Numbered from the stretch's first letter, positions 44,235 to 56,543 are shown. The stretch: DNA of 64,000 nucleotides from Neodiprion pinetum (GCF_021155775.2 NC_060234.1:17632526-17696525), one strand, 5' to 3'. Numbers and translations: made by a program. Notes: generated by a model from the sequence alone, not told the origin.

Positions 44235-45135
44235 ATGCAGACCTCAGAAATTTCCAAGGAAAAAGATGTCCTACATCAAATCGCTCAAGCAAGTGCTGCG
44301 ATCCGTCGAAAACACAGATTGCTCATATCGGGCAAGGAATCTACGGTTCAGAAATTGAGAGACGTTTTCAAACCAGTAGTGACTCCGTTTCAAGAACTGG
44401 TGAATCGTACAAAAGATACTAAACCTGTGAAACAAAAGGTGGAAGAAATTAAAGAAGAAATGAAGCAGATGAAAAATGAAACCAAAAATGAAACTGTCTC
44501 GGAAATGGACGATTCCTTTGCTTCGGCAGGAGATGAAACAATCGTAGAAACACCGGTCGAGAAAATCGAGGATGACTATTTTGCACTGATGAGAGATGCG
44601 AAGACGAAAGGTGAATTGGACAACGTGTACGGTGTACGCAACCTCTCAAACGGACTTATGATTGGTGATTCGTTGATATCTCTCGAGAGTGACTACATCT
44701 GTATTGGCGATACGCTTTACCCGAAAACAAAGGGTGTGCTGGAACTTTTGTTCAAAAAGAAGCCTGACGGGTCTTATGGGAACGCCGAAGATCGGGAAAA
44801 ATTTCAAAAACATAATCCTCGCAACGAACGCGCATAAAAAGTATTACTCATCAGATGGGGCTGTTCGGAACGATAACAGTTAGAAATTCATAAATGTCAA
44901 TGCCGAATTGATGGATTATTCCCCATCACCTCGGCGAAAGGGTAAAGGTCTACTTTCGCAAGCTATGATCACTCGACAAGGTGTTGAAACGGAATACGTT
45001 TTCTGGGATGATCCAAACGAGTTCGTGGAGCGTCTTCGTTTACTCCTGGCATCTCAGGCAGCAGGAAATCCGAGTCACAATAACAAAATAATCTCCATTA
45101 TCGAAGAACTACGCGACGCAGGAATCATTTATTAA
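44235..45135 (+). pseudogene. Polinton B accessory protein (conserved, unknown role)
   Basis: First ORF 44235-44837 (200 aa) has an N-terminal helix LHQIAQASAAIRRKH, an acidic/Lys-rich probable coiled coil (KQKVEEIKEEMKQMKNE, residues about 70-95) and a folded part GDSLISLESDYICIGDTLYP. A frameshift near 44810 and a TAG at 44881-44883 separate it from 44908-45135, whose YVFWDDPNEFVERLRLLLAS and ISIIEELRDAGII form the conserved end of the same protein (total about 295 residues). Commonly found next to the ATPase in insect Polintons; function unknown, possibly structural. Confidence 0.6.
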
Positions 45136-45168
45136 GCAGCTCCCATCGCTTTAGCATTCATTTCCGAG

Positions 45169-45516
45169 ATGAGCGTCGCGGTGTTTGGACGGCATCTGGA
45201 TAAAAACACGGGTACAAGCATTCGCGGTCCTCTGGGTGTCGGATTTCAAATAACAGTGGACGGGAATTACGATATACAGAATAAAAGACTGTGCAATGTC
45301 TCCGATTTCGTAGAGCAAACCAATGCTGTGACTTTAAAAATCTCACGTCGAAAATTCAACGTGCTGCAAAAACTAATCAACTACCTCGATCAAATGATCA
45401 AAGCTTTAGAGATCACATCGGAGAAAGCCTTGGATACCTTTTACACAGACTTTAAACAGGCAGAGACCTGTCGATTCGAAACGCTGAAATCAATTCCAAA
45501 TTGGACACCAGACTAA
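45169..45516 (+). CDS. Polinton B small conserved protein
   Basis: Intact 115-residue ORF starting MSVAVFGRHLDKNTG, with RGPLGVGFQITVDGNYDIQNKRLCNV and a helical C-terminal half (FNVLQKLINYLDQMIKAL). It starts 33 bp after the accessory protein and ends 12 bp before the integrase ATG, so the three genes are probably co-transcribed. No known domain. A protein of this kind sits before the integrase in insect Polintons; function unknown. Confidence 0.6.
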   Translation: MSVAVFGRHLDKNTGTSIRGPLGVGFQITVDGNYDIQNKRLCNVSDFVEQTNAVTLKISRRKFNVLQKLINYLDQMIKALEITSEKALDTFYTDFKQAETCRFETLKSIPNWTPD

Positions 45517-45528
45517 GAGCGATAATAT

Positions 45529-46409
45529 ATGAACGAGAAAAAGCTAGCGCTGGTGACGGAACTGCATGAGCCGGCGCGTCGGAATTACCCGCGTCGCCGC
45601 GTAGACGTGCGCGGCATCGACGAGACCTGGCATGCAGATCTTGTTGATACGACTTCTTACGCTGGACAAAACAAAGGCTTCAAGTATATGCTCACAGTCA
45701 TTGATATTTTTTCAAAGTACGCGTGGGCTGTACCGATAAATAGTAAGTCCGGGGATGATGTTACAAAGGCGATGGAATTTGTGCTAACGCAAGAACGTAT
45801 ACCAAAAAAATTACACGTGGATAGAGAAACGGAATTTCGCAACTCAAAATTTGAAACCCTTATGTCACGCCACAGAACTGAACTTTACTCTACGTACAGT
45901 AACTTGAAGGCTTCGATCTGCGAACGCTTCAATTGCACGCTCAAAAGTCAAATGTGGAAACTGTTCAGTATGCAAAGAAGCTATAAGTGGCTCGATATCT
46001 TATCTGATTTGGTATCGGTTGACAACAACGCTAAATACCGAACTATAAGAATAAAACCAACTGATGTCACCGTTGAGAACGGAAGGTTGGTATTACGTCA
46101 GACATACGGAGGGTTTCGAACGAAAGGTACCAAACTGGCAAAGTTTAAACTGGTGACAAAGTTCCAACCAGCAAATTCGAAAACATCTTTGAAAAAGGTT
46201 ACACTACCAATTGGACAACGGAGATATTCACAATCAGCCAAGTGGAAAATACTCATCCTGTGACGTACAAGCTCAAAGACTATCAAGATCAACCCATCGC
46301 TGGTGGTTTCTACCAACAGGAGCTCCTTAAAATTGAACAACCGGACATCTATCTCGTGGAGAAGGTGCTCAAGAAGCGTGTAAATAAATTATACGTTAAG
46401 TGGTTTTGA
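45529..46409 (+). pseudogene. Polinton B retroviral-type integrase
   Basis: Residues 33-38 WHADLV give the first Asp, LHVDRETEF (about 99) the second, and ICERFNCTL (about 130) the Glu of the D,D-35-E core. The ORF 45529-46263 keeps all three. A frameshift near 46205 moves the C-terminal part (WTTEIFTIS, HPVTYKLKDY, YLVEKVLKKRVNKLYVKWF) to another frame, ending at TGA 46407-46409. The chromodomain-like tail stops right after VKWF, whereas in Polinton A it continues GFDSSHNS. The enzyme inserts Polinton DNA with 6-bp TSDs. Second Asp context is VDRETEF instead of the more usual DNGKEF. Confidence 0.8.
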
Positions 46410-46520
46410 CGATGCGCACAACAATTGGATAAATTAATCTGATATGTAATATTGAATAAGGACACGAAATTTTTTTCAAGCATCTGTCCTTATTTCACAG
46501 CCTACATGTACATATATATA

Positions 46521-46908
46521 TATAATATGTTCTTCTCGAATTAGGAATTAATGGCGAGTAAATAAACGGATGGTTTCTCTGTAAAACAAAGATTTTCTTT
46601 CATCACGTTTTCTCTACAATCTTACAAACTTGATAATCAACAATATCTTATATTCTAGCTTTTAACCATTACCTGTAAAACAAAGAAACAACATTCAATG
46701 TTTATTTTCCACGCTGTTCTTTCTTTATTTCACTTCTTGGAGGTTATATTATTTTATGGAGCTCTTCTTCGACCAACTTTTCTCCCCACGTCTCTCCTTA
46801 CGTAATGCCTCTCTGTCGCACAATCAGATGCCTGTTTTATCTACCCGCACTTCGTGCGGGAGATTTTGAATTAAGAGATTGAGGGAGTGCAATGCGTCTA
46901 CCTTACAT
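46521..46908 (-). repeat. Gypsy-1 3' LTR
   Basis: Contains the perfect hairpin CCCGCACTTCGTGCGGG (46851-46867). A16-18 and T18 tracts lie just inside it (46927-46970), forming another inverted pair in the 3' UTR. Confidence 0.85.
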
Positions 46909-46994
46909 CTCCCTCCACCGTGGAAGAAAAAAAAAAAAAAAAATTTCGTTTACTTTTTTTTTTTTTTTTTTTCGTTCGGTCTCTCCGTATCTTG

Positions 46995-48452
46995 TTATGC
47001 TGGGATCAACTTCGCAATGTGGAACAAGTTCGATTCCGATTTTTTGTGACCTGTGTCCACGCTATATATTGAATTCGACACTTTTTCTAAAACTCGGAAA
47101 GGACCGATTCTTAGTTCGTCTAACTTTTTCCTGTTTAGGCGATTACCATTTTCGACATACACATATTCTCCTACTTGAATTGTGTAGTCTTTCCTATTTT
47201 TGTCGTAAATTTTCTTGTTGTATGCGTGATACTTAATGCTATTTTCTAGAGCGGTTTTTCGATCTCTTTCTAGATCTTCGTTTATTGTTGGTCGTCTTAA
47301 TTCTAATGGTAGTGTTGTCGTATCGGATCCTTCTAATAGGTGTTTTGGGCTAAACTTGGTGACCGTGTGTTCCGTTTCGTTGTATCTTCCTATGCATTCA
47401 TGTGCTATGGTCGTCCATGCCTTTCTTTTGTTCTCTTCTTCATTTATATGACATCTTATTTTGTTTACTATCGTCTGGTTTAGTCTTTCGTTTAACCCAT
47501 TCGAGAATGCTGTATTCACTGCCGTGAATACGATTGGTATGTTTTCCCCGTTTAAAAATTGTTTGAACTCTTTGGAGTTTATACCAGGGTATTGGTCCGA
47601 TAGTATCATGCCAATGTTATTATTCTTTAATACTTTCTGAGTTAATTTGATAAAGTCGTTCGAGTTTTGTGTCTTTGATGTTAATATATACCCAAATCGT
47701 GTGAAATGGTCTACCAATAGATGTGAGTATTTTTTTGTAGATCGTGAACCACCGAAGCCCCCGATAGTGTCGATTGAAACTATTTCAAACGGATGTTTTG
47801 CGGGGCCTAATTGAAACATTAGGCCAATTTTTTTCTGCCCTCTTGACTTATTTTTTATACAAATCTCGCAGCATTTACATATCTCTTTTATATTTTTTTT
47901 CAAGTTCTTAGCTGTATAGTGTTTTGCGATTTTGTTCTCCAGCTGGTTTATTCCTAAGTGGGCGAAGTTCCGGTGTGTTTTTTTTATCAGTTCCTTACTA
48001 AAGTCTTCGGATAGTACAATTTTTTCTCTTTTTTGACTTTTTTTGTAATATATTTCATTTTTTATTTCTAGTCTTTTGTCGTTTGGCAGTAAATCTTGGT
48101 TTTGTTTTTGATCTTTAATAATTTCTTGTAATGTTATTAGATTGACAACTTTTAGAATTTCTTCGTCGTTTTCATGTGTGTCTAGCACTGGATTTCTGCT
48201 TAGACAGTCCGCTTCTAAATTCTCTTTGCCCGGGCGGTATATTATTTCCATATCGTATTGTGATAAGTAGTAAGTCAGATCTCCTAATTCTTCGTCCGTT
48301 CTTGCCTTTATATTCAGTTTTTCCAGTGGTTTGTGGTCTGAAAATACTTTAAACGATCTTCCCATCAACCAGTGCTGCCAATATTTTACTGCCTCTTTAA
48401 TTCCTAGACATTCTAGGTATACTGCTTTTCTTTTCTTTTGGGCTTCGTTAAG
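46995..48452 (-). pseudogene. Gypsy-1 pol, 3' part (RNase H end and integrase)
   Basis: Begins with the end of RNase H (FKVFSDHKPLEKL, TYYLSQYDMEIIYRPGKEN, ADCLSRNP). Integrase follows: zinc-binding HRNFAHLG...CKCCEIC, first Asp in VSIDTIGGFG, second in ILSDQYPG, Glu in NERLNQTI, and a C-terminal GPFRVLEKVSNSIYSVD module. It is separated from the upstream pol frame by one extra base in a run of eight (48453-48460). Otherwise open to TAA at 46995. Expected role: cleavage and integration of element cDNA. Confidence 0.85.
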
Positions 48453-50085
48453 TTTTTTTTGAAAAATACGCTACCGGTTTTTCTATCTCTTTTCTCATTT
48501 CGTTCGCGGGTTGTGGTTGTTTTAGTACCGCTCCTACCCCTTTTATTGATGCGTCTGTGTAAATGTGTATTGGCAGATTTGGGTCGAATATGGCGAGAAC
48601 TGGCTGCGTGCAGAGGTATTGTTTTATTTTTCCGAAGGCTTCTTGGCAGTCCTTTAACCAAATGAATTTTTGTCCCTTTCTTAATAGGTTGTGGAGCGGA
48701 TCCAGAATGGTCGATATGTTGGGCACGTATTCATTGTAAAAATTGATTTTGCCTAGAAATTGACGAACGTTTTTTTGTGTTTGTGGCACAGGGAAGTTTC
48801 GTATTGCAATCAGATTATCTTTAATTGGGGCAATAGAGTTGTTTTTTATGATGTGGCCCAAATATGTGACCGACACTTCTGCAAATGTGCATTTTGCAAA
48901 TTTCAATCTGAATCCTTCGATTTTGATGGCTTCTAATAGTAGCGATATTTGCTTCACGTGTTCCTCAAATGATTGTGAAAAAACTAAAATGTCGTCTATG
49001 TAGTTGACAGTGAAGTCTGAAAGTTTATGTTTTCGAATGATATTACTCAGTATTCTTTGAAAAATAGCCGGTGAAGTTTTTAATCCGAAAGGTAAACACG
49101 TCCACTGAAAGTGGCCCTCTTGAGTTATAAACCCTGTTTTCGATCTATCTTCAATTCTTAGTGGGATTGACCAAAACGCCGAATTGATATCGAGTTTCGA
49201 AAAGTATCTGCTATTTCTTGTTTTTGCCACTAAATCCTCGATTAATGGAAACGGCTGTTTCTGGGGTATTACAATTTTATTCAAATCCCTGAAATCTATG
49301 CATAATCTTGATCTCTTATTTTCGTCTCTTTTGTATGCCAGTGTCACTGGGGCCGCGAAAGGGCTATATGACTCTTCTATTAGATTTCTTTTCAATAGTT
49401 CCGAAATTTGTGATTCTATTTCTTTTTTATCCTCTATTGTGCATCTGTATGGTCTTTTGCTACAGTATTTCTCCGTCGTTAATTCTATTCTTGCTTCATA
49501 ATCCCTCACCGAGCCGATGTCGTATTTGTCTTTGGCAAACAATGTTTTGTATTTTTCTAAAAGGTTTTCTATTACAAATTTCTGGTGGTGGTTCAAGTGA
49601 TTTATCGAAATGTTGAACTTGTCTACATTTAAATGTTCATTGAAATTAATCTGTCTTGTCTCGTTGCTTATTGCTTTTGGGGTTTCCCTGTCTTTCTGAG
49701 AGTCGACTTGTAATTTTTCTGTTTTGCCGGCAGTGTCCGGGGTTTGTTGTTCTATTTCTAATTTTTCATTTTGTTTTAGGTTGAATTTTTGGATGCAATC
49801 TAAACCGATCAAAAATTCGTAGTTGAAGTTATCGTTATTCACTACAAAAACGTCCATTTCTCTCTCTATTTTTAGAATTTTTATTTTTACTCCGATCGTG
49901 CCTTCAGTCTGATTCACACCATTAATCGTTCTAAGGTTAATCTTTTTTTCATATGCGCTGTTGCTGTCTTTTAAATTCAGTATTTTTGCATTTATCAATG
50001 ATACATTTGAGCCTGAGTCATATATTCCAGTTACTTCTAATGTGTCATTCAGTAATATTTTGAGTTTGATTAATGGTGGGATTCT
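48448..50085 (-). pseudogene. Gypsy-1 pol, 5' part (protease, RT, RNase H)
   Basis: Retropepsin active site YDSGSNVS (Asp codons at about 50011-50019) precedes ATG 49998. RT blocks: SPFAAPVTLAYKRDE, RLCIDFRDLNKI, KLDINSAFWSIPL, FGLKTSPAIFQ, the catalytic NYIDDILVFSQ, and the thumb/connection YLGHIIKNN. RNase H begins HIYTDASIKGVGAVL. The frame ends at TAA 48448 because of the homopolymer shift. gag and pol lie in different frames near 50080, as is usual for programmed -1 frameshifting in this group. Confidence 0.85.
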
Positions 50086-51188
50086 GAGTTTTTTGGCTCG
50101 TAATTGAGCTCTGTTTCTAGCGTCGCGTTATTCACCATTTTTATTTTGTTCTCCCTGAACCAACAGGATGATTCAGGGTGAAAACGTATACCTTTGTTTC
50201 TGTCTTTGCAGATTTTGCACGGCGTTTTATCTGCTTTTTCTTTGGTGTCGGGAGTTTTGTTTTTTCTTTCGAACTTATTTTTTTGAACTAGGTGTTCCAA
50301 TTTCCCTATGTCGTTATACAGGTCTTCGGTTTCGGTCAGGGTCTCTCTGTCGATTCTGTCGGCTACAAAGTTTGGCAGGCCACTTGCGATGAGGTCTATC
50401 AAAGTACCCGTATCTATCGTTTTTATCACTTCTAGCAATAATTTTTCTTTTTTTATCGCGTATTCTAGTAGAGAGCCTGTCTGATATTTAAATGAAAGCG
50501 CGTATCTGATAGGGGACCATCCCTTACTTCCAAAGGTTTCGCAAAAGTTTTTTTTCCATTTTTCCCATTCTGATTCTACTGTGAGTTTCATCAACATGCA
50601 ACTGTACCAGTCCGTGCTCGGTTTTTCAATGAAGAATTTCAAAATTTCGATTTTTTTTCTGTCTTGACCTATCTCAAAGCGCTGGCATTCTTTTTCGAAT
50701 TCGTTGATCCATTGGTGCGCATTGGAGTTTTTTCCCGTGAACTTTTCGAGTGTAAAATCTTTCGATATTTTTCCCAAATTTTGGATTTCAGATTTTGCCG
50801 TTTTTTCTTACAGTATTTTCTCTAGCAGAGCCATCATCTTTCCGTCCGAGTCTTTCGGCTGGGGTGCGGCTGTAGCCTTCTCTTCTTTGATCTCCTCCAG
50901 GAAATATTCTCCGAATTGTACATTGTCATCTTCGTCTAGATATGTTGCTTTTAATTCTTCTGATAAAGTGATCCAAACCTGTCGTGATTGGTGTCTCTTC
51001 TTCAGCGTATTCTTTACCTTAGCAAACGTCTGTGTTTTGGCTAACTCGGTGTGTAGAGTGGTTGGCTGGTGTTCGTCTGGAACTCCGAATGAGCGGCCGT
51101 CCGGTGTCTCGATTGAGGTTAGGCACAGCACGTTCGTTTTCCCATCCGAAGTCCCTCTTATCGTGAACCCGAATCTCAATTTATCCAT
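50070..51188 (-). pseudogene. Gypsy-1 gag, one in-frame stop
   Basis: ATG 51188 lies about 30 bp inside the 5' LTR. One frame runs to 50070 with a single TAA at 50808-50810. The N-terminal 126 residues end in an acidic stretch; the second part has ITKF-like capsid helices (YTLEKFTG-type opening FTLEKFTGKNSNAHQWINEF) and a C-terminal knuckle CKIC...H...C (C-x2-C-x9-H-x4-C, about 50180-50240). The TAA sits just before the capsid-like module, so it either kills gag or separates two products. Confidence 0.75.
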
Positions 51189-51217
51189 CGCGGGTTTTCT
51201 TTACGAGAATGTTGTTT

Positions 51218-51605
51218 TATAATATGTTCTTCTCGAATTAGGAATTAATGGCGAGTAAATAAACGGATGGTTTCTCTGTAAAACAAAGATTTTCTCTCAT
51301 CACGTTTTCTCTACAATCTTACAAACTTGATAATCAACAATATCTTATATTTTAGCTTTTAACCATTACCTGTAAAACAAAGAAACAACATTCAATGTTT
51401 ATTTTCCACGCTGTTCTTTCTTTATTTCACTTCTTGGAGGTTATATTATTTTATGGAGCTCTTCTTCGACCAACTTTTCTCCCCACGTCTCTCCTTACGT
51501 AATGCCTCTCTGTCGCACAATCAGATGCCTGTTTTATCTACCCGCACTTCGTGCGGGAGATTTTGAATTAAGAGATTGAGGGAGTGCAATGCGTCTACCT
51601 TACAT
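51218..51605 (-). repeat. Gypsy-1 5' LTR
   Basis: Matches 46521-46908 except two bases (C/T changes near 51296 and 51356). Confidence 0.85.
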
Positions 51606-54509
51606 ATATACATACAATTCTATTTCACACCGTAACTGCTATAAGATTCAGTTTATCTGCAGGTCTTGTAGCCCCACGGAAGCGTATCGGTCGTGTTTGG
51701 AAATACCGCTTATCGTCGTTCCAGCTCAGTGCTATCTTCTTCTAGTCTATGGTACAGAGCTGATGCTTTTGACTTTGACCAAATTTTGATGTTGAAAAGC
51801 GCACATTAAGTAATCATCAAAAGTTATTGTTTTTAATAGCGATTCTTCAACACCCTTGGCCCGATTTTTATCTTTTTTCCTCCCCTAACACTCTAAATGA
51901 ATACAATTTCGCTCTCGATCCTATAAATTCTGCTATTATTTTCCCGTTACACTCGTCTTTCATCACACCGAGGACTTTTTTGTTAACCAACGGCATTCCG
52001 TAGACATTATCAGGCGGATAGTTGGAGTCGTCAAATTTATTCAAGTCCTGTATGATGCAGTCGTACATGTCAGGGACGGTAAAGTGATATATCAAACTGT
52101 CCGTGTCAGTATACATTAATTATGCCTGATGTCCAAATTTCTTTTCAACATAATTGTAGTGGAAATCATGAATGAAGTTTTTCGAAAGATCTAGAATGGA
52201 GAAGCCTGCATATAATGGTTTGTTGAGTTTGACTTCAGTTTTACGCGATTCAACTATTATCATAAGTTTACCAAAAATGGTGCAATTGTGGAAACTCGGT
52301 TTGGCAATAGTAGCTCTAGCACCATATCTACCATGCCATTTTGTGATCAATCTGACATCTCTGTACTTTCTAACATTATCCATGTTCTTACCGAAAACTG
52401 CATTATTCGTTAATTTATAAAAGTTTTTTTCGAATTCGTTGCTCGATTTTTTTCTCAAATCGGTATTCAAATCCATGTACTTTTTAAGCCACGGGGTCTG
52501 CCTAAATTTAAGAACTCTGTGGATTTTAACTAATTTTAAACCTAGCTCTAAACGCTGTTACAAAACGCGGTAATGAATAACATAGTTTTGCTTGGTAAGT
52601 AATGTGGTCGTGAATGTCGGCTGCTTGCTATTCGAAATCGGAGGTATGTAGTGCTGCGGACACAGTGGCATATCCTTGTGCATTTCATGCAGTTCCTCAG
52701 GATATTCCAAATCCACCTCTAATACATAGCCAAACTCCGCTTCGTCCAAGATGGAGAAAACATCAAATTTTTCGAAATCTGGCATCCATTCAAAGGAACT
52801 GCATGGTAGAGTAAAGCTCATAGCAGCACCGTATAAATTGTTCACATCGAAGTATATGAAATACGACTCTTCTAGTTCTGAATTGAAAGCTTCTCCCATG
52901 TATCTATTATTAGCCTTTGCATATCAATTAGAGCATTCGGACACGCCACCTCGAATACCTTTTTCAATAAACATAACCATATCAACATCGGTGAGAAGCT
53001 CGAGTTTAATACCAGTACATTTCAGCATCGCTTCAAATGAAAGACCGGGCGCTGTGTAATAATGTAAAGGGTCCAAATTGTACGTTGCCCAACAACTCTG
53101 CCGAAAGTTTTCAAAAAAGTCTGCCAATAGAAAAACGTCAGTTTGCAAATATAAGTCTGAGTACTCTCCTAACGTTTTAATCTTGAAAGCGTGCCAAACT
53201 TTGCATGCGTGCTCGTAATCTTCATCCGAAATATCTGGGTTGTTCAATTTTGAATAAAATCTCGCTTTAGTCGGCGACTTGACGTCCTCGAGCTTCTCCC
53301 AACCATCCATGTACTCATACGGGAAAACACCTTTTCTGGTTAATAAAAAATGTGGCCAATGCTTTATTCAGCAAATGCGAATCGTAACTTGACTGATTAT
53401 GGAATATCACCGAGATAGTATGTGAGTTCTTATAATTTATATTACAGTCTCGGCGAGCAGCACGACGATACTTTCCAGTGAAATGACAGTGATCACGATG
53501 TTTGATGTCTTCGAGCGTGAACGGTTTTTCGCAAATGTGACATACCGTTGATAAATCAAATTCGTTAAGCTGATTGCAATTGAGCGGTTCTAGGGGTACA
53601 ACAGTTGTAAAATATGCTTGTCACGAATGTGCCAATTTCTCCAACTCATTCACAAACTATTGGATGCAAGTCTCTCCACGGTTAATTTTGAACGTTGAAA
53701 TAAAATCGTCGAAGACGCAATGGAGGTAATATGCTACGCTATAAGAAACATGGTCTGGTGAATTGTTCTATTTTCTGACACTTGAATATGAGTAGGTTGC
53801 AGCAAACATTCAAGATCCGCGTAAATGCAGAATGGAACAGTTACTTTGTGCTTAAAAATTTTTGAATTTCAGAATCTTTTCCTCCTCTGTGGGTAATTCA
53901 ACTTTGGTCTCATTCAAACTCATGCGATAAACTTGATGCTTTGTTAAACATGTTTCAGATTGAAAGTCAGTCAAACATTTATCACACAAGCAAATACGAC
54001 CATTACGGTTAGAAATTTGAGAACTTGTTAATCGAAACAGATTTCGAATACAAGTAAAATGAAAGATTCTATTGTTTTCATAATTTTCCATATCAACATC
54101 ATCGTCATCGTCAGTGATTTCAGTTTCCATGGCTAAAAGATGAATTACAGGTTTATCAGACTCATTCTGACTCAGGTGAATCGGTACTATTTCACTTTTT
54201 CTCCGATCACCTTGATCTATACCATAAACGTTGGTGGAAAGTCCGTTAAGTTTCTCAAATTTTGAAACGGTGTTTTTGTCTAGAGACATAGGAAACTTTA
54301 TATCATCAAACCGTAGCACTGAACTGAAATGCGGGTACAAGCTGGTCGCGTTGGGATTGTTGTTGTCGGCTGGAAACAGAGCTGCGGTGACCGACCAAAT
54401 AAAGTAGTAGGAGTCGTTGTTTCTGATATTTACCACAGCCTCCTTATCACTGATATGTTTAGGTAACGAGGTGTGGGTATACAGACCACCTCGTAGTGGT
54501 GTATACTTG

Positions 54510-55643
54510 TTAACCCTTTCGGCCCGATCGGTGACTATAGTCACCCAACGCCTGACGCTAGCTCTGTACGAGCGGTGACCATGGTAACCCAACATTTGAC
54601 GCTCATTATGTACGAACGGTGACCATTAGGGTGGTCCTTATTTGGGGTGTTGATGAATTTCGACAAGTGCGCCCCCTAGACACGTTCGAAATAAATGAAC
54701 AAAAAATGTGTGCGAAAACGGAGCGCTGTAGTCCAATTAGAAGACGTGCCTCTAAGCTCGTTTTGTTTTTCATTTGAATAACATGGGATTTTTAGACTAC
54801 TTCAATCATTATGTTTTAAAAAATTCTTTTTTCACATAAATCTATTGTTCATGGGTACAACTACGCGTATATTTTTCCACAAGTCGTTATCACAACCTTT
54901 ACGCCCCCCATCCCTCTGATATTATACACGACGGCAAATTGATCAACGTGAGGATACCTCTTTTTAGCCGCTTGGTGCTTGACAGTATTTCACCAATTAA
55001 AAGGCAGTCTTATTTACGTCATAAGTTTGTAAAAAAAAATAATTGTACATGTGGGAAAAAATATGTATTTCAATTAGTGTATTTAAAAACACATCGTTTA
55101 TACTTTATACTTTTTTAAAAAGTAATAATTAAAATTAAAATGTTTTGATCGCCGTCTGTTTTTTTGGATCGGGAAAGATTTTACGATATTCCGAGATCCA
55201 TGAACAACAGATTTATGTGAAAAAAGAATTTTTTGCGTTCATGGGGACAACTCAAAAACATAATGACTGAAGTAGTCTGAAAATCCCATGTTATTTAAAT
55301 GAAAAACAAAACGAGCTTATAGGCACGTCTTCTAATTGGACTACAGCGCTCCGTTTTCGCACACATTTTTTTAAATTTATTTCAAACGTGTCTAGGGGGC
55401 GCACTTATCGGAATTCGTCAACACCCCAAATAAGGACCACCCTAGTGACCATGGTAACCCAACATTATGTTATAATTTTTTAAGCATTTTTTTACGAGCG
55501 ACTGCACTCGCTCTGCGTAAGATGGCGTGGTATTGTGCGTCTGACGGGCGCTTGCAGTTGTTCCGCAAGTACGGACGCCTGCCGCGACTGCTCGGTCAGC
55601 GGGGACGGCGCGACGTAGAATGCGTCCGTACCGAAAGGGTTAA
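54510..55643. mobile_element. piggyBac-like MITE in the polymerase gene
   Basis: TTAA at 54510-54513 and 55640-55643 flank termini CCCTTTCGG ... CCGAAAGGG. TTAA duplication and CCC/GGG ends are piggyBac features. Reading frame of the polymerase agrees on either side if one TTAA is kept. The left interior has near-tandem 47-bp units with the palindrome GGTGACTATAGTCACC (about 54530-54545) and its variant GGTGACCATGGTAACC. Confidence 0.85.
54627..55444. mobile_element. 818-bp MITE with 8-bp TSD, nested in the piggyBac-like MITE
   Basis: Starts TAGGGTGGTCC, ends GGACCACCCTA, with TIRs of about 180 bp that keep high identity. GTGACCAT flanks it on both sides (54619-54626, 55445-55452). Eight-bp TSDs point to hAT or a similar superfamily. 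It landed in the middle of a palindrome of its host MITE. Confidence 0.85.
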
Positions 55644-56535
55644 TGTTGACGGCAAGATTTATAATTTCAAGTAACGACCAGCCTGAATCCTTTTCCTGGA
55701 GATCTTCCACCGTTTTCAACAAACACCCTGTCTCGTTTTCGATGAACCATTCGTTAATATTCGTTGTCTGGAAGATGATTTCATTTCTTGTATTAAAAAA
55801 TTTCATCTCTTCCACCGTGTGATCATCTTTTCGAACTTCAAATTTACAAGCCAGGATAACATTGGCTTTCAAGCTCCTCGCTTTCTTTAAAGCGTTTTTT
55901 AGTCTTGTCACAGCAAGTACCTTTGCGTCTTATAGAAATCTCTCCACATTTTTATGTGTCAAATTGACGATGGATCCAGTTCGAATTCTCTCCTCAAAAG
56001 CTGATTCCAAATCTTCCCAGTGAACTCGATCGCTTCTTCTTCCTTTCCGCGTACCTCCACCCGTTTTCTGAAGACGTTTGAATTTTTCCGCGCGCGCTTT
56101 CAACAGTCCGATCGTTGTGATAATTCTTGTCTTTTCTCCAATCGTTGAAGCCTTTCGCAAAATTTTGTTGAGAAGCCGAATATTTTGACTTCCGACTTTT
56201 ATCCATTTTCGAATATCTACTGTTGATGATGATGATTTGCCCAAGATTTTGTACTGCGATTCCATAATATCGATCAATCTCAAACATTTTGTGGATTCCA
56301 TCTTTAGCTTTTTCCTCATGTATGCTTGACAAGTTGATACTGAATGATCATTTGAAGTGATGAGCGTCCTTTTTATGAGGCAGCTGTACATATGTTTGTG
56401 TGTGCGCGCGAAGCCGTCCGTGTGCGTGGAACAGTACGCACTAGCACAATTACATGAATCGAGGTAATTACATTCGGCGAACACGGAGACCACCCTGCGA
56501 TATCGCATTTTTTCGTTTGCAAAACATCAACACAC

Positions 56536-56543
56536 TATATAAG
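56536..56543 (+). promoter_or_regulatory. TATA box upstream of the small spliced gene
   Basis: TATATAAG, with an ATCATTGTG initiator-like stretch about 30 bp downstream. Confidence 0.5.

Larger units (their letters stand above)
46521..51605 (-). mobile_element. Gypsy-1: young Ty3/Gypsy LTR retrotransposon
   Basis: Two 388-bp LTRs (46521-46908, 51218-51605) differ by two substitutions that I could find. Element-orientation order: 5' LTR, gag, pol (protease, RT, RNase H, integrase), polypurine tract (GGTGGAGGGAGA at 46909), 3' LTR. ATATA flanks both sides (46516-46520, 51606-51610) and may be the TSD, though the site is an (AT)n tract. Inserted between Polinton B integrase and polymerase. Confidence 0.85.
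51680..56508 (-). pseudogene. Polinton B DNA polymerase B, interrupted by nested MITEs
   Basis: The N-terminal frame starts at ATG 56508 (or 56302), crosses one TAA (55930-55932) and reaches DSGWSLLEIINLAVN, where a TTAA-flanked insertion (54514-55639) cuts it. It resumes with YFIWSVTAALFP, FEKLNGLSTNVYG and a CLCDKCLTDF zinc segment; 53340-53850 is badly decayed exonuclease. From 53310 to 51868 a single frame with in-frame stops (52924, 52558, 52120, 51868) holds YLQTDVFLLADFF, motif A YFDVNNLYGAAM, motif B KLTNNAVFGKNM and motif C YTDTDSLIY. The tail (KKIALSWNDDKRY) ends near 51680. Copies the element by protein priming; inactive here. Confidence 0.85.
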
